36,997 nt of DNA from an uncultured Bacteroidota bacterium (GCA_902627575.1 CACOJQ010000014.1:1-36997), one strand, 5' to 3'; shown: positions 16,484 through 25,898, numbered from the stretch's first letter. Made by a program: numbers and translations. Notes: generated by a model from the sequence alone, not told the origin.

Positions 16484-17539
16484 ATGAAAAAAAATTTAAT
16501 TCTTTTATTGTGCTTAATTTTATTAGGATGTGCAAACAAAGAAAATAAGCAAAATAAGGAAAATAAAAAAAATACAGAAAATAACCAAATTACAATTTAC
16601 ACAAAAAGACACTATGATACTGACAAACACTTATTTGAAAAATTTGAGAAAGAAAATAACATAAATGTAAACGTTGTTCAAGCAAGTTCTGATGAGCTTA
16701 TTGAAAGAATAAAAACTGAAGGTGATAATTGCCCTGCTGATGTATTAATAACTGTAGATGCAGGTAAACTATATAAAGCAGTTGATGAAAAATTATTAGA
16801 AAAAATCAATATTTCAGACATTAACAATAATATCAATAAAAATTTAATTGATAAAAATGGGTTTTGGATTCCTATTACTTACAGATCAAGAGTAATTGCA
16901 TATAATCCAGAAAAAGTAGATGTTGAAGATTTATCAACCTACGAAGATTTAAAAGATAAAAAATGGAAAAATAGAATTTTAGTTAGAACTTCATCAAATG
17001 CGTATAATCAAGCTTTACTTTCATCTTTAATTGCACATCATGGAAAAAATATAGCATTAGATTGGGCCAACCAATTGTCGAAAAACTTTGCTAGAAGTCC
17101 AAAAGGAAATGATAGAGATCAAATACGTGCAATTTTTAGAAATGTGGGTGATATAGCTATCGTAAACTCGTACTATGTTGGCTTACTAAAATCATCAGAT
17201 GATGAAAATGATCAAAAAATTGGAGATGCTGTGAAAATATTTTTCCCCAACCAAGGAAAAAATGAAAGAGGAGCACATGTTAATATTTCGGGTGTTGGTC
17301 TTCTTAAAAAATCACCAAATAAAGAAAATGCATTAAAGCTCATACGATTTTTAACATCTGAATATGCTCAAAATTATTATACAAATAACAGTTTTGAGTA
17401 TCCTGTCAATTTGAATGTTAAACCATCAAGTATCGTTGCTGAATGGGGAGAATTTAAAATTGATAAATTAGATTTAAATGAGTTAGGAATAAATAGAAAA
17501 CAAGCTATTGAAGTTTTTGAAAAATCTAAATGGGATTAG
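16484..17539 (+). CDS. futA: Ferric iron ABC transporter, substrate-binding lipoprotein (FutA/FbpA type)
   Basis: Captures Fe(III) in the periplasm and hands it to FutB. The 351-residue protein has a lipoprotein signal with lipobox LLGC (Cys16), then an Asn/Lys-rich linker (17-35) and a periplasmic-binding fold starting ITIYTKRHYDTDKHL. The iron ligands expected for the FutA group are all in place: His43-Tyr44 in RHYDTD, Tyr174, and Tyr230-Tyr231 in NSYYVG; the spacing agrees with cyanobacterial FutA as I recall it. ADVLITVDAGKLYKA near 85-99 is also a FutA signature. It is preceded by a -7 box and a palindrome shared with the heme-uptake and flavodoxin genes, so low-iron induction is likely. 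The next gene starts inside its last codons. Confidence 0.92.
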   Translation: MKKNLILLLCLILLGCANKENKQNKENKKNTENNQITIYTKRHYDTDKHLFEKFEKENNINVNVVQASSDELIERIKTEGDNCPADVLITVDAGKLYKAVDEKLLEKINISDINNNINKNLIDKNGFWIPITYRSRVIAYNPEKVDVEDLSTYEDLKDKKWKNRILVRTSSNAYNQALLSSLIAHHGKNIALDWANQLSKNFARSPKGNDRDQIRAIFRNVGDIAIVNSYYVGLLKSSDDENDQKIGDAVKIFFPNQGKNERGAHVNISGVGLLKKSPNKENALKLIRFLTSEYAQNYYTNNSFEYPVNLNVKPSSIVAEWGEFKIDKLDLNELGINRKQAIEVFEKSKWD

Positions 17540-19106
17540 TAATTTAAGAATATTATCAATTCTTGCATCAATATTAGGAATAATTATTTTAATTCCGATT
17601 ATATTTATCATTTACGAAAATTTTGCATCAAACACCGAAGTTAAGCAAAGCTTTCTAGATTATTTTTATGATACTTTTCATTTAATTTTACTTACCAGTT
17701 TTTTTTGTATCGTATTTGGAATAATTCCTGCGTGGATAATTACATTTTTTAAAATAAAATATAAATTTTTTTTTGATCTTTTACTAGTACTTCCTCTTGC
17801 TATTCCTGGATACATTATGGCTTTTATTTATAGTGATTTACTTGGATACGGTGGTATTATTGATTTTTTTTTAGAAAAAAATTTTAATCAAGTAATATCA
17901 TTTGATGTCCTATCCATTAATTGGCTTTCTTTGTTCCTTTCATTTTCTCTTTTTCCGTATGTATATTCAACTGCTCGAGTTTCTTTTAGTTTAATTGGCA
18001 ACACATACATAAATTTATCTGAAAGTTTAGGTGTAAATACAATGAATAAGATCTTTAAAGTAATAATTCCCTTATCATTATCAGCTATTGTTTCAGGACT
18101 TTTTTTGGTAATAATGGAAATTCTAAATGAATATGGTGCTGCAGAATATTTTGGAATAAAAACATTTTCCGTTGGTATTTTCAAGTATTGGTGGGCACTA
18201 AATGATAAAAATTCATCAATATTTTTGTCATTTATTTTATTATTTATAGTTCTTGTATTAATATTTTTAAATAATTTTTTTAAAAAAAATGAAAATAAAA
18301 TTCAATATCACATTAGATCCTCTTCGGTCATTTTAAAAAAACTTAAAAATCCTTTATCCAAATTTTTTTCGTATGTGTTGATTGGTGTACCAATAATTTT
18401 TGGATTATTTATTCCGTTAATGTCTATGACTAATAATGTAATAAAAAATTTCTCAAAGTTTGACTTTACTGAATTGAGTAACCTAATCCAAAATTCTTTA
18501 TCAATATCAATTACAGCATCATTTATTATTGTAGCAATAACATTATTTATATTGATTATTAAAAGATACAGTAACAGTAATCTTTTAAAATTTATAATAA
18601 GAATACTTTCCGCTGGCTATGCGATACCAGGAGCAATTATTGGACTATCGATTATGCTAATTTTACAACAAAATAGTTTTATTTCTGTGTTAATGGGAAC
18701 AACATTTCTATTAATATATGCATACGTATTTAGATTTATTGCTATTGCTATATTTACAATTGATAATAATCTTAAAAAACAACCCTATGAATTTGATAGA
18801 CTTGCAGATTCATTAAAACTAAATAATCTCAAAAAGTTTATAAAAATTAATTTACCACTGAGCTTAAATTCAATAATTGTTGCTTTTTTAATTGTATTTA
18901 TAGACATCATGAAAGAACTTCCGTTAACATTAATTTTAAGAAAGTCAACTGGTAAATTTAATACTTTAGCAATAGAAGCATATAACAAAGCTAAAAATGA
19001 GGAACTTGCAAATTCTAGTCTTTATTCACTAACAATCGTCTTAATTTGTATTATTATGATAATAGTTGTAAATATTTTTTTAAAAAGGAAAAAACATGTT
19101 CATTAA
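17508..19106 (+). CDS. futB: Ferric iron ABC transporter permease (FutB/FbpB type)
   Basis: A 532-residue permease made of two fused six-helix halves, as in FbpB/FutB. First helix at about 14-38, others near 52-75, 85-108, 136-160, 178-203, 235-255; the second half starts near 286 and ends near 525. Two EAA-type loops contact the ATPase: the first after ESLGVNTMNKIFKVIIPLSL (about 173-192), the second after DSLKLNNLKKFIKINLPLSL (about 428-447). No ATG is available near the start; the best start is TTG at 17508, overlapping futA by 32 bases, with TTG 17517 as an alternative. Overlap at both ends (11 bases with the ATPase gene) shows a tight futABC operon. Confidence 0.9.
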   Translation: MKFLKNLNGISNLRILSILASILGIIILIPIIFIIYENFASNTEVKQSFLDYFYDTFHLILLTSFFCIVFGIIPAWIITFFKIKYKFFFDLLLVLPLAIPGYIMAFIYSDLLGYGGIIDFFLEKNFNQVISFDVLSINWLSLFLSFSLFPYVYSTARVSFSLIGNTYINLSESLGVNTMNKIFKVIIPLSLSAIVSGLFLVIMEILNEYGAAEYFGIKTFSVGIFKYWWALNDKNSSIFLSFILLFIVLVLIFLNNFFKKNENKIQYHIRSSSVILKKLKNPLSKFFSYVLIGVPIIFGLFIPLMSMTNNVIKNFSKFDFTELSNLIQNSLSISITASFIIVAITLFILIIKRYSNSNLLKFIIRILSAGYAIPGAIIGLSIMLILQQNSFISVLMGTTFLLIYAYVFRFIAIAIFTIDNNLKKQPYEFDRLADSLKLNNLKKFIKINLPLSLNSIIVAFLIVFIDIMKELPLTLILRKSTGKFNTLAIEAYNKAKNEELANSSLYSLTIVLICIIMIIVVNIFLKRKKHVH

Positions 19107-20016
19107 GATTGATAAAATAACAAAAAAATTTGACGAAATTTTTTGCTTGAAAAATTTCAGTATGAGTATTAAAAAAGGTGAAATAATTTCAATTATTGGA
19201 CCAAGCGGATCTGGAAAATCTACAATACTAAAATGTATTTCAGGAATTTGTAAAATAGACAAGGGGGAAATAAGTATTAACAATAAAAGAGTAGATAATC
19301 TACCAGTAAATGAAAGAAATATATCTTATGTTTTTCAAGAAAGCCCACTATTTCCTCATTTGAATGTCAAAAAAAATATTTTATTCAATCTAAAAAAATA
19401 TGATAAAGAAAAACTATTTTTTTTGCTCAAAAAAACAAAAATAGAAAATATTCAAAACAAATACCCATATCAAATTTCAGGAGGTGAAAATCAAAGAGTT
19501 GCATTAGTAAGATCATTAATAAGAAACCCTGACCTATTCTTGTTAGATGAACCATTTAATAATCTTGATAATTCAAATAAAAATCAATTAAAAAAAATAA
19601 TTATAGATATTATCAAAGAAACAAATACTACAACTATTTTTGTTAATCATGAAACTCAAGATTCGTTAGAAATATCAGACAAAATTTTAATTTTAGTTAA
19701 CGGTGAGAAAAAGACTATAGATACACCGTTTAATATATATAATAAACCAAAATCATTAAAAATAGCCAAGATGTTTGGTGAAGTCAACGAGCTATTAATT
19801 GATAATAAAAAAGTTTATTTTAGAATACAAAATTTAATTATTACAAGAAAATCTTCTATTAAAGGTAAAGTTATGGAATCAAAATTCATGGGACATTTTT
19901 ATAAAATAACAGTAAAAGTCGACACACAATTGGTTAATTTATTTAGTATAAAAGATATAAAGAAAAATGAAATTATATATTTAAAAGTCATTAAAGAAAA
20001 CCAGCTTCATTTCTAA
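19096..20016 (+). CDS. futC: Ferric iron ABC transporter ATP-binding protein (FutC/FbpC type)
   Basis: Powers the FutB permease from the cytoplasmic face. The 306-residue protein has Walker A GPSGSGKST at about 36-44, Q-loop VFQESPLFPH near 77-86, ABC signature ISGGENQRVALVR near 126-138, Walker B LFLLDEPFNNLD near 148-159 and the switch His in FVNHETQD near 180-187. The last 80 residues form the shorter TOBE-like regulatory domain typical of FbpC. The ATG overlaps the permease stop by 11 bases. It ends convergently with the HugZ-like gene, 21 bases apart, with no obvious terminator hairpin. Confidence 0.92.
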   Translation: MFIKIDKITKKFDEIFCLKNFSMSIKKGEIISIIGPSGSGKSTILKCISGICKIDKGEISINNKRVDNLPVNERNISYVFQESPLFPHLNVKKNILFNLKKYDKEKLFFLLKKTKIENIQNKYPYQISGGENQRVALVRSLIRNPDLFLLDEPFNNLDNSNKNQLKKIIIDIIKETNTTTIFVNHETQDSLEISDKILILVNGEKKTIDTPFNIYNKPKSLKIAKMFGEVNELLIDNKKVYFRIQNLIITRKSSIKGKVMESKFMGHFYKITVKVDTQLVNLFSIKDIKKNEIIYLKVIKENQLHF

Positions 20017-20037
20017 AAAATACAAGAATTTTAAATG

Positions 20038-20769
20038 CTACTTTACTTCGAATTTTCTATTTAACTTAGCTAACTTGATAAGCTCTTTTCTATATTCTTC
20101 ACTTGAAAAGCAACTTTTATCTAACTGAACAAAATAAATTCCTTTTGAACAATTTACATAATACCCATCTATAGTCAAAAATAACATTTTTACATTTTCA
20201 TCTTCTATATTATGCTGAGCTTTTAATGATGAAATAATAGAGTTTTTATGATCATCATTCATATGATTGACAATTTTTTTCTCATTAGAGTGCCACTCGG
20301 GTAATTGTGTTTTCCATCTATCAGTTTCAAGCCAACCTATTTTTCCAAATCCACCTATCCATCTAATATCATTTAATTCCATTTTGTAAAGATTAAAGCC
20401 ATGAAAGTCGGCATACTTTATGCTTTCAGGAAAAATAATATGAAATTTTTCCTTATAACTTTTTGTTTCTTGTTTTGTAAGATTTGTAATATCTCCAAGA
20501 AGTGATAATCTTTGACTATTTTGTTTATCTCCCTTTGTGTTTTGATTTACAATAGTTAAACTAGCCTTTGAATTTTTCTTAAAATTTATAGTGTGTTGAG
20601 CAATATCACTTAGATAGAAATACAAAGATCTATCTCTACCAGACATAAAAGTTGTATAACTTCCAAATGGGTATCCTTTATTTCTTTGAGATATTGTTGA
20701 TAATACACCTACCTGTGAATTTCTAAAAAGCTTGACTGCATTGTATTCATATTTCTTGTTCATAGCCAT
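20038..20769 (-). CDS. HugZ/HutZ family heme-utilization protein (probable heme oxygenase-like)
   Basis: A 243-residue cytoplasmic protein with a split-barrel flavin-reductase-like domain (about 8-135, containing QVGVLSTISQRNKGYPFGS) and a C-terminal DUF2470-type region whose core HMNDDH at 169-174 is the signature of HugZ (Helicobacter) and HutZ (Vibrio). Members bind heme at their dimer interface and help open it to release iron. An internal ATG two codons in (MNKKYEY) is an alternative start. It is the last gene of the hmuTUV operon, 12 bases past hmuV, which supports breakdown of imported heme. Related pyridoxamine-phosphate-oxidase-fold proteins are the alternative; the HMNDDH region favours HugZ. 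Confidence 0.88.
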   Translation of the reverse strand: MAMNKKYEYNAVKLFRNSQVGVLSTISQRNKGYPFGSYTTFMSGRDRSLYFYLSDIAQHTINFKKNSKASLTIVNQNTKGDKQNSQRLSLLGDITNLTKQETKSYKEKFHIIFPESIKYADFHGFNLYKMELNDIRWIGGFGKIGWLETDRWKTQLPEWHSNEKKIVNHMNDDHKNSIISSLKAQHNIEDENVKMLFLTIDGYYVNCSKGIYFVQLDKSCFSSEEYRKELIKLAKLNRKFEVK

Positions 20770-20781
20770 AAATTTATTAAT

Positions 20782-21540
20782 TTAAAAATACTTTATAATT
20801 TTATTTCTTTTATCAACTTCTACGCTAGTATCAAATATATAAGAAAGATTTTGATTCGTCATAATGTCATTTGTTTTTCCAAAAAATTTTAATTTACCCT
20901 CTTTAAGTAAACCTATGTTGTCAGAGTAATTGTAAGCCAAATTTAAATCATGGATTATTAGTAAAATTCCAAAGCCATCACGCTTGACCGTATTTAGAAT
21001 ATTCATTAATTTTATTTTATGTGCTATGTCTAAATTTTCTGTTGGTTCATCTAAAAAAAAATATCTTTTTTTGCTTGTATCTTTTACAGATAGTTGAAAC
21101 AGTGTTCTTGCAAAATTTACGTTTCGCTGTTCACCGCCACTCAAACTATTATATTTTCTTTCTAATAAATCAAAAATCTCACACTTTTTACAAACTTCAT
21201 ATAATAACTGCTCAAATTTTTCATGTTTATTACTAATCCATCCCAGTTCCACAATATCTTTGACAGTATAGTCATAAACAACAACTTGAGACTGTGACAT
21301 AACACTTCTTGTTGATGCTTGTGTCAATAAACTCATAGATTTTATATCAATATCGTCAAATATAATATCTCCGCTATTAGCTTTGAAATCACCAGATATT
21401 ATTTTAAGGAGCGAAGATTTTCCAGAACCATTTGGTCCAATAATTGAAGTTATTTCATTATTTTTTATTGACAAATTAATATCATTTAAAATAATCTTAT
21501 TGTCTATTCTATAATTAATATTTTGTATTTCAACACTCAT
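20782..21540 (-). CDS. hmuV: Heme ABC transporter ATP-binding protein
   Basis: A 252-residue ATPase of the iron-chelate/heme/B12 import group. Walker A GPNGSGKSS near 36-44, Q-loop VMSQSQVVVYDYTVKD near 82-97 (the Q-S-Q and V-x-D pattern is HmuV-like), signature LSGGEQRNVNFAR near 133-145, Walker B YFFLDEPTENLD near 157-168, switch His in LLIIHDLNLAYNYSD near 188-202. The ATG overlaps the permease stop in an ATGA (21537-21540). Operon position between heme permease and HugZ supports heme rather than siderophore as the cargo. Confidence 0.92.
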   Translation of the reverse strand: MSVEIQNINYRIDNKIILNDINLSIKNNEITSIIGPNGSGKSSLLKIISGDFKANSGDIIFDDIDIKSMSLLTQASTRSVMSQSQVVVYDYTVKDIVELGWISNKHEKFEQLLYEVCKKCEIFDLLERKYNSLSGGEQRNVNFARTLFQLSVKDTSKKRYFFLDEPTENLDIAHKIKLMNILNTVKRDGFGILLIIHDLNLAYNYSDNIGLLKEGKLKFFGKTNDIMTNQNLSYIFDTSVEVDKRNKIIKYF

Positions 21541-22538
21541 TTTAATTGTTGCTTTCTAATTGTAAATATTAACCATAAAAAAAATGGAGAACCAATAGCA
21601 CTGGTTATTAAACCAACTGGCAACTCCGCAGGTGAAATTAAAGTTCTTGAAAGTAAATCTGCAATAATCATCAAACAAGCACCAAAAATAATAGAACTTT
21701 TTAAGACGAAATTATGTTGCACACCACCCATCATTCTTATCATATGAGGCACAATCAAGCCTACAAAACCAATCATTCCAGAAAGAGAAACCGATACACC
21801 AACAATAATAGCAGATGACATTATTATACTGAATCGTAGTTTTTTAATATTTACACCTAATCTTTGTGCTTCTATTTCTCCTAGTTGAATAACATCTAAT
21901 TTTTTGGACAATCTAATTACCCAGATCAGCGATGGAATAATACAAAAAAAAGCTGGAATCAATAAATCCCATAATGCTCCACCAAAACTTCCCATTGTCC
22001 AAAAAGTTAAGCTTCTTAGCTCCTGATCGTCGCTTAAATAAGTTAAAAAACCTATTCCTACTCCAGCAAATGCATTAATTGCAATTCCTGCGAGTAAAAG
22101 ATATGTCATTCCTGAATATCCAAATCCCTTTGTAATATAAAATAATAAAATAATAGTTAAGAATGAGCCGATAAAACCAGAAATAGGTAACACATACTGA
22201 GAAAATGAAGCAAAAAAACCAGATGTTAGTACTATTGTTGAAGCTACTCCAAGAGCAGCCCCAGAAGAGACTCCTATTAAACCGGGATCTGCTAATGGAT
22301 TTCTAAAAAGACCTTGAAGACATGCTCCTGATACTGATAAGCTAGCACCTACTAATGCAGCAAGTATAACTCTTGGAAATCTAATTTCATATAATACTGA
22401 GGAATGTAATGGTTTTAACTTGTTATTTATAAAATCACTAAATGAAATACTAAAACTTCCAGAAAGTATGGATATTATAAAAATAAGAAATAATAAAATA
22501 ATGAAAAATCGTAATTGAAACAGCTGCTTTTTGGACAT
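21537..22538 (-). CDS. hmuU: Heme ABC transporter permease (FecCD family)
   Basis: A 333-residue inner-membrane protein with about ten helices, one half of the dimeric channel. The family hallmark EIRFPRVILAALVGASLSVSGACLQGLFRNPLADPGLIGVSSGAALG lies at about 46-92 (quoted only by its ends: EIRFPR and GVSSGAALG), and the coupling region GFVGLIVPHMIRMMGG near 259-274 is intact. The C-terminal PAELPVGLITSAIGSPFFLW motif is also characteristic. It starts 11 bases after hmuT and ends overlapping hmuV. Confidence 0.92.
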   Translation of the reverse strand: MSKKQLFQLRFFIILLFLIFIISILSGSFSISFSDFINNKLKPLHSSVLYEIRFPRVILAALVGASLSVSGACLQGLFRNPLADPGLIGVSSGAALGVASTIVLTSGFFASFSQYVLPISGFIGSFLTIILLFYITKGFGYSGMTYLLLAGIAINAFAGVGIGFLTYLSDDQELRSLTFWTMGSFGGALWDLLIPAFFCIIPSLIWVIRLSKKLDVIQLGEIEAQRLGVNIKKLRFSIIMSSAIIVGVSVSLSGMIGFVGLIVPHMIRMMGGVQHNFVLKSSIIFGACLMIIADLLSRTLISPAELPVGLITSAIGSPFFLWLIFTIRKQQLK

Positions 22539-22549
22539 ACAAAATGTGT

Positions 22550-23437
22550 TTAATAAATATCAGCATTTATTTTTTTTGCAGCATATAAAGCACTTGTTAT
22601 TGTTCTGGGTCCAAATCCAAGAATAGCCATACTATCATCAGTAATAAAATTATTATTTAAAGCAGCATTTGTTTTAGAAATTGAAGGATTATTTGTAAAT
22701 AAACTAATATTAGAATTTTTATGAACATCTCTTTGCGGTAATATTATATAATCGGGATTAATTTCTAATATTGACTCAATCGAAACTTGTTTCCAGCCTT
22801 CTATTTGTGAATAAACATTTTCTGCTCCAATCATTTCTATAAAACTATTTCCACCAGTATTCGCACCAGCAATAACAGGTGATGTGCCTTCCATACTTAA
22901 AATTAGTACAGCCTTATTTTTTTCTGAAATTGAGTTTTCTTTTGAAATTTTCTTAAGTTCTTTTACACTTATAATTAAGTTATCATTTACTATTTTCTTT
23001 GCTTTTTTCTCAACATTTAGAATTTTAGCTACATTATATATTTTTTCTAAAATACCTTGTGGTGTTTGAATTTCATCTATGATTTTTAAATTAACATTTA
23101 ACTTTTTAAGTTGAGAAATAACATTTGGGGGGCCCATATCATCTTCTCCAATTACTAAATCAGGGTTAAGAGAAAGTATACCTTCAACTGAAAGATTACG
23201 CACATATCCTATTTTGGGTTTTTTCAATGCTTCTTTTGGATATACTGAGGTCACATCTACTGCTTTAATTTTATCTTCTTGTTCTAGGAAATACAAAATT
23301 TCTGTTATTGAACCGCCTGCTGCAACAATAGAGTTGTATTCTATTACACTTTCATTTTTTTTACTAGAATCAGTATTTTCTTTATTTGAACATGAAATAA
23401 AAAAAATAAGTATAAATATTAAGTTAACTTTTCTCAT
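22550..23437 (-). CDS. hmuT: Heme-binding periplasmic lipoprotein of ABC importer
   Basis: The 295-residue protein has a lipoprotein signal (FISC, Cys16) and a class III binding-protein fold. The stretch IVAAGGSITEILYFL, then AVDVTSVYPKEALKKPKIGY and VRNLSVEGILSLNPDLVIGE are HmuT-type signatures, including the Y-(V/M)-R-x-L-S-x-E-G segment beside the heme-binding Tyr. It receives heme in the periplasm and docks on HmuU. The partner outer-membrane TonB-dependent receptor is not in the window. The 72-base gap to hemG holds a full -7 box and the perfect copy of the shared palindrome, so this is a separately regulated operon, not simply the tail of the hem genes. Confidence 0.9.
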   Translation of the reverse strand: MRKVNLIFILIFFISCSNKENTDSSKKNESVIEYNSIVAAGGSITEILYFLEQEDKIKAVDVTSVYPKEALKKPKIGYVRNLSVEGILSLNPDLVIGEDDMGPPNVISQLKKLNVNLKIIDEIQTPQGILEKIYNVAKILNVEKKAKKIVNDNLIISVKELKKISKENSISEKNKAVLILSMEGTSPVIAGANTGGNSFIEMIGAENVYSQIEGWKQVSIESILEINPDYIILPQRDVHKNSNISLFTNNPSISKTNAALNNNFITDDSMAILGFGPRTITSALYAAKKINADIY

Positions 23438-23454
23438 TCTTTATTTTTAATTTA

Positions 23455-23462
23455 CAAATTTA
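23455..23462 (-). promoter_or_regulatory. -7 box of hmuTUV-hugZ promoter
   Basis: TAAATTTG on the minus strand is a full TAnnTTTG match, 17 bases before the hmuT ATG and 6 bases after the palindrome. The predicted leader is about 12 bases. Confidence 0.55.
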
Positions 23463-23468
23463 ATAATA

Positions 23469-23491
23469 TTATTTAGAATTGATCTAAATAA
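23469..23491. promoter_or_regulatory. Candidate iron-responsive operator upstream of hmuT (perfect palindrome)
   Basis: TTATTTAGA, spacer ATTGA, TCTAAATAA: a perfect 9-bp inverted repeat with a 5-base centre, the reference copy for the two other sites. It covers the region between the -7 and -33 positions of the hmuT promoter. The downstream hemG stop (23510) is 18 bases away, so the site is not within a gene. Confidence 0.75.
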
Positions 23492-23509
23492 ATATCAAAC
23501 AACAAAAAG

Positions 23510-24832
23510 TCATATTTTCTTTGCAACCATCTTAGATTTTGAAATACAGTCACTAACAGAAACTCCATTTAAGTAATTTCCATTTATATGAATATTTTTA
23601 TATGAACTTAAATGATCACTAAAACTTGAATTAAGGTACTCTATATTTCTAACATTATATCTGGGAATAGCATACTTCCATCTAAAATGTTTCTTAAAAA
23701 CTATTTTCTTAATTTTTAGTAATTCTTTTATTTCACTTTCAACTTTACTGCAAATACGATTCTTCTCTAATTCACATAAGTTAGATTGATTTTCCCCACC
23801 TACTAGTACTGTTATAAGTTTTAACTCACTTGGTGCAACATTTGGAAAAATATCACTATTAAATAAAATACCTAAAAACGATGTTCTTTCGCTTTGCTTT
23901 GAAAGTAATCCAAATCCTTGAATTTTTCTATCATAGTCTTTTTTGTTAAACGCGAAATGAATGACATCGATTGGATTATATAATTTTTCATCAAAACTTT
24001 CAATTTTTAAATTCATAATTTCTATGATATTATTCGGATTAATTGTAAAAATAATATTATCACAGGTTATCTTTTGGTTATTAGAAAATTCAATTAAGTA
24101 TTTTTTTTGATCTATTTTACTTACTTTCTTAACTTTAAAATTTGTATGTATTTCATCATTTAAACTATTTTTTATTTTATTGATAAGTGTACTGAAACCT
24201 TCTTTAAAATAAATTGGATTATTATTATTATTATTATTGTTGTTATTTTTTCTTAAAAAGTAGTCAATAAATCCATAATATAAAGAGTTAATTTTCCATA
24301 ATTTTGGTAATGCATGCTTAAAACTCATTTTTTTCGTGTTACCTGCATAGATTCCATTTAAAAATGGTTCTATTATATTATTGTGGAAGTCTTCTCCAAA
24401 GTTATCAGACGTATAATTATATACGGTTGTATATTTTTTTTTACTAAAAAAAAATAGTCTTTGTAAAATTTTGAATTTAGATTTTATTGATATTAGTCTT
24501 GTATTAAGAAAAGATTTGATACTATTTGGAAATTCAACTATTTTTCCATTATGTAAAAAAAACTTTTTTTTTACATATTTTGTTGGTGAAATTATTTCAC
24601 GTGATAAATCTAAATCATCCATTAACTCAATTATAGCATCATTATTAATTAAAATTGTATTCGGTCCATTTTCACAAATTAAACCCTTAATCTTTTGTGT
24701 ATTAATTACACCTCCTACTGTATTATTTGATTCAAAAATAAAAAACTCTTTATTTCTTTTTTTTAAAAAATGACCTGTAGCAAGGCCTGATATTCCTGCC
24801 CCAATTATCACACTTTCGATATGTTTCTTCAT
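23510..24832 (-). CDS. hemG: Protoporphyrinogen oxidase, FAD-dependent (HemY-type)
   Basis: Oxidises protoporphyrinogen IX to protoporphyrin IX using FAD and oxygen. The 440-residue protein has the FAD Rossmann start VIIGAGISGLATGHFL (about 8-23), the VGGVINTQKIKGLICENGPNTIL segment near 39-61, and the C-terminal FAD-closing motif HINGNYLNGVSVSDCI near 416-431. It is the soluble multi-domain type often called HemY, not the small flavodoxin-like E. coli HemG; the symbol follows common annotation use. Residues 196-205 are ten Asn in a row (AAT/AAC repeat, 24218-24247), in the substrate-domain region. It is the final gene of the hem operon, 16 bases after hemH. Confidence 0.9.
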   Translation of the reverse strand: MKKHIESVIIGAGISGLATGHFLKKRNKEFFIFESNNTVGGVINTQKIKGLICENGPNTILINNDAIIELMDDLDLSREIISPTKYVKKKFFLHNGKIVEFPNSIKSFLNTRLISIKSKFKILQRLFFFSKKKYTTVYNYTSDNFGEDFHNNIIEPFLNGIYAGNTKKMSFKHALPKLWKINSLYYGFIDYFLRKNNNNNNNNNNPIYFKEGFSTLINKIKNSLNDEIHTNFKVKKVSKIDQKKYLIEFSNNQKITCDNIIFTINPNNIIEIMNLKIESFDEKLYNPIDVIHFAFNKKDYDRKIQGFGLLSKQSERTSFLGILFNSDIFPNVAPSELKLITVLVGGENQSNLCELEKNRICSKVESEIKELLKIKKIVFKKHFRWKYAIPRYNVRNIEYLNSSFSDHLSSYKNIHINGNYLNGVSVSDCISKSKMVAKKI

Positions 24833-24848
24833 TAGTTAGTAAAATAAA

Positions 24849-25862
24849 TTACACTGTACGTTCTACGACCATTTTTTTGAGACATTTTACCCATGTGTCG
24901 CTATCATTGAGACTTTCAACTAGTTGAACATCTTCTCCACCATATTCCTCAAATATTTCCTGATACTCATCTCCAATTTCAATTATTGTTTCTAAACAAT
25001 CTGCTACAAAAGATGGTGAAAAACATAAAATTTTTTTACTACCCTTTTTAGCTTGTTTTTTAATAACTTCATCTGAAAAAGGCTTAAGCCATTTGTTATC
25101 TAATCTAGACTGAAATGCAACTATATATTCAGATTTCTTAATTTTTAGTCTTTTTGCAATTTGTTTAGCTGTTTCATAGCAAGTAGCTTTATAACAAAAT
25201 TTATTTAGTTCTGTAATTCCATTTTCACAATTATTGTCCCTACATAGACTATTTTCATAAACTTTATCAACGTGTCTTTCAGGGAGGCCATGAAAACTAA
25301 AAATAATTTCATCATAATCCTTAATATTATAATCTTTAGCTTTTTCAGCAAAAGCATCTAAAAACAATTTTTCATTATAAAACTGGGAAATAAAACTAAT
25401 TTCTGGAATAACCCACCATTTTTGTATGTGTTTCATTACTTCCTCAATCACTGAACCATTAGTAGCTGATGCAAATTGGGGAAAAAGAGGTACAATAATT
25501 ATTTGATTTATTTTTTTTTGTCGCAATTTTTCTAAAGTTTTTTTTATTGACGGATCTTTATATCTCATTGCATAATCAACGTAATAGTTTTCACCAAGAG
25601 TTTTTTGTAATTTTTGTGTCAAACTTTTAGTGTGGTAGATAATTGGAGAACCTTTGTCTGTCCAAACCTCTTTGTATATTTTGGCTGATTTAGGTGCCCT
25701 GAAAGGTACTATAATAAGATTAACAAGAATTTTTCTTAAAATCCATGGTAAATCAATAACTCTTTTATCATTAAGAAATTGAAATAGATAACTTCGTACA
25801 TCTTTGGTTTTCGGACTTTTTGGAGTCCCAAGATTAACTAGCAATACCCCTGTTTTTTTCAT
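24849..25862 (-). CDS. hemH: Ferrochelatase
   Basis: Inserts Fe(II) into protoporphyrin IX, the last step of heme synthesis. The 337-residue protein starts KKTGVLLVNLGTPKSP, has the metal/porphyrin-site motif S-F-H-G-L-P-E-R-H at about 190-198 (catalytic His) and the acidic C-terminal S-P-S-F-V-A-D-C-L-E-T-I-I-E-I region near 279-293 with the conserved Glu. A C-terminal Cys-rich [2Fe-2S] extension like that of animals is absent. C-x5-C-E residues in the middle (near 205-230) are several Cys, common in bacterial ferrochelatases. It lies 36 bases after hemN and 16 before hemG, in the hem operon. Confidence 0.95.
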   Translation of the reverse strand: MKKTGVLLVNLGTPKSPKTKDVRSYLFQFLNDKRVIDLPWILRKILVNLIIVPFRAPKSAKIYKEVWTDKGSPIIYHTKSLTQKLQKTLGENYYVDYAMRYKDPSIKKTLEKLRQKKINQIIIVPLFPQFASATNGSVIEEVMKHIQKWWVIPEISFISQFYNEKLFLDAFAEKAKDYNIKDYDEIIFSFHGLPERHVDKVYENSLCRDNNCENGITELNKFCYKATCYETAKQIAKRLKIKKSEYIVAFQSRLDNKWLKPFSDEVIKKQAKKGSKKILCFSPSFVADCLETIIEIGDEYQEIFEEYGGEDVQLVESLNDSDTWVKCLKKMVVERTV

Positions 25863-25898
25863 AAGTATTAATATGATTTAAATTTATTAATAATTTAA

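Noticed and set aside
940-24247. Asn repeats as phase-variation switches
   Set aside because: The repeat unit is three bases, so slippage cannot shift the frame; only length variation is possible.
24471-24773. Plus-strand open frame of 100 codons inside hemG
   Set aside because: Antisense to the FAD domain of hemG; hydrophobic look follows from the complementary AT-rich codons.
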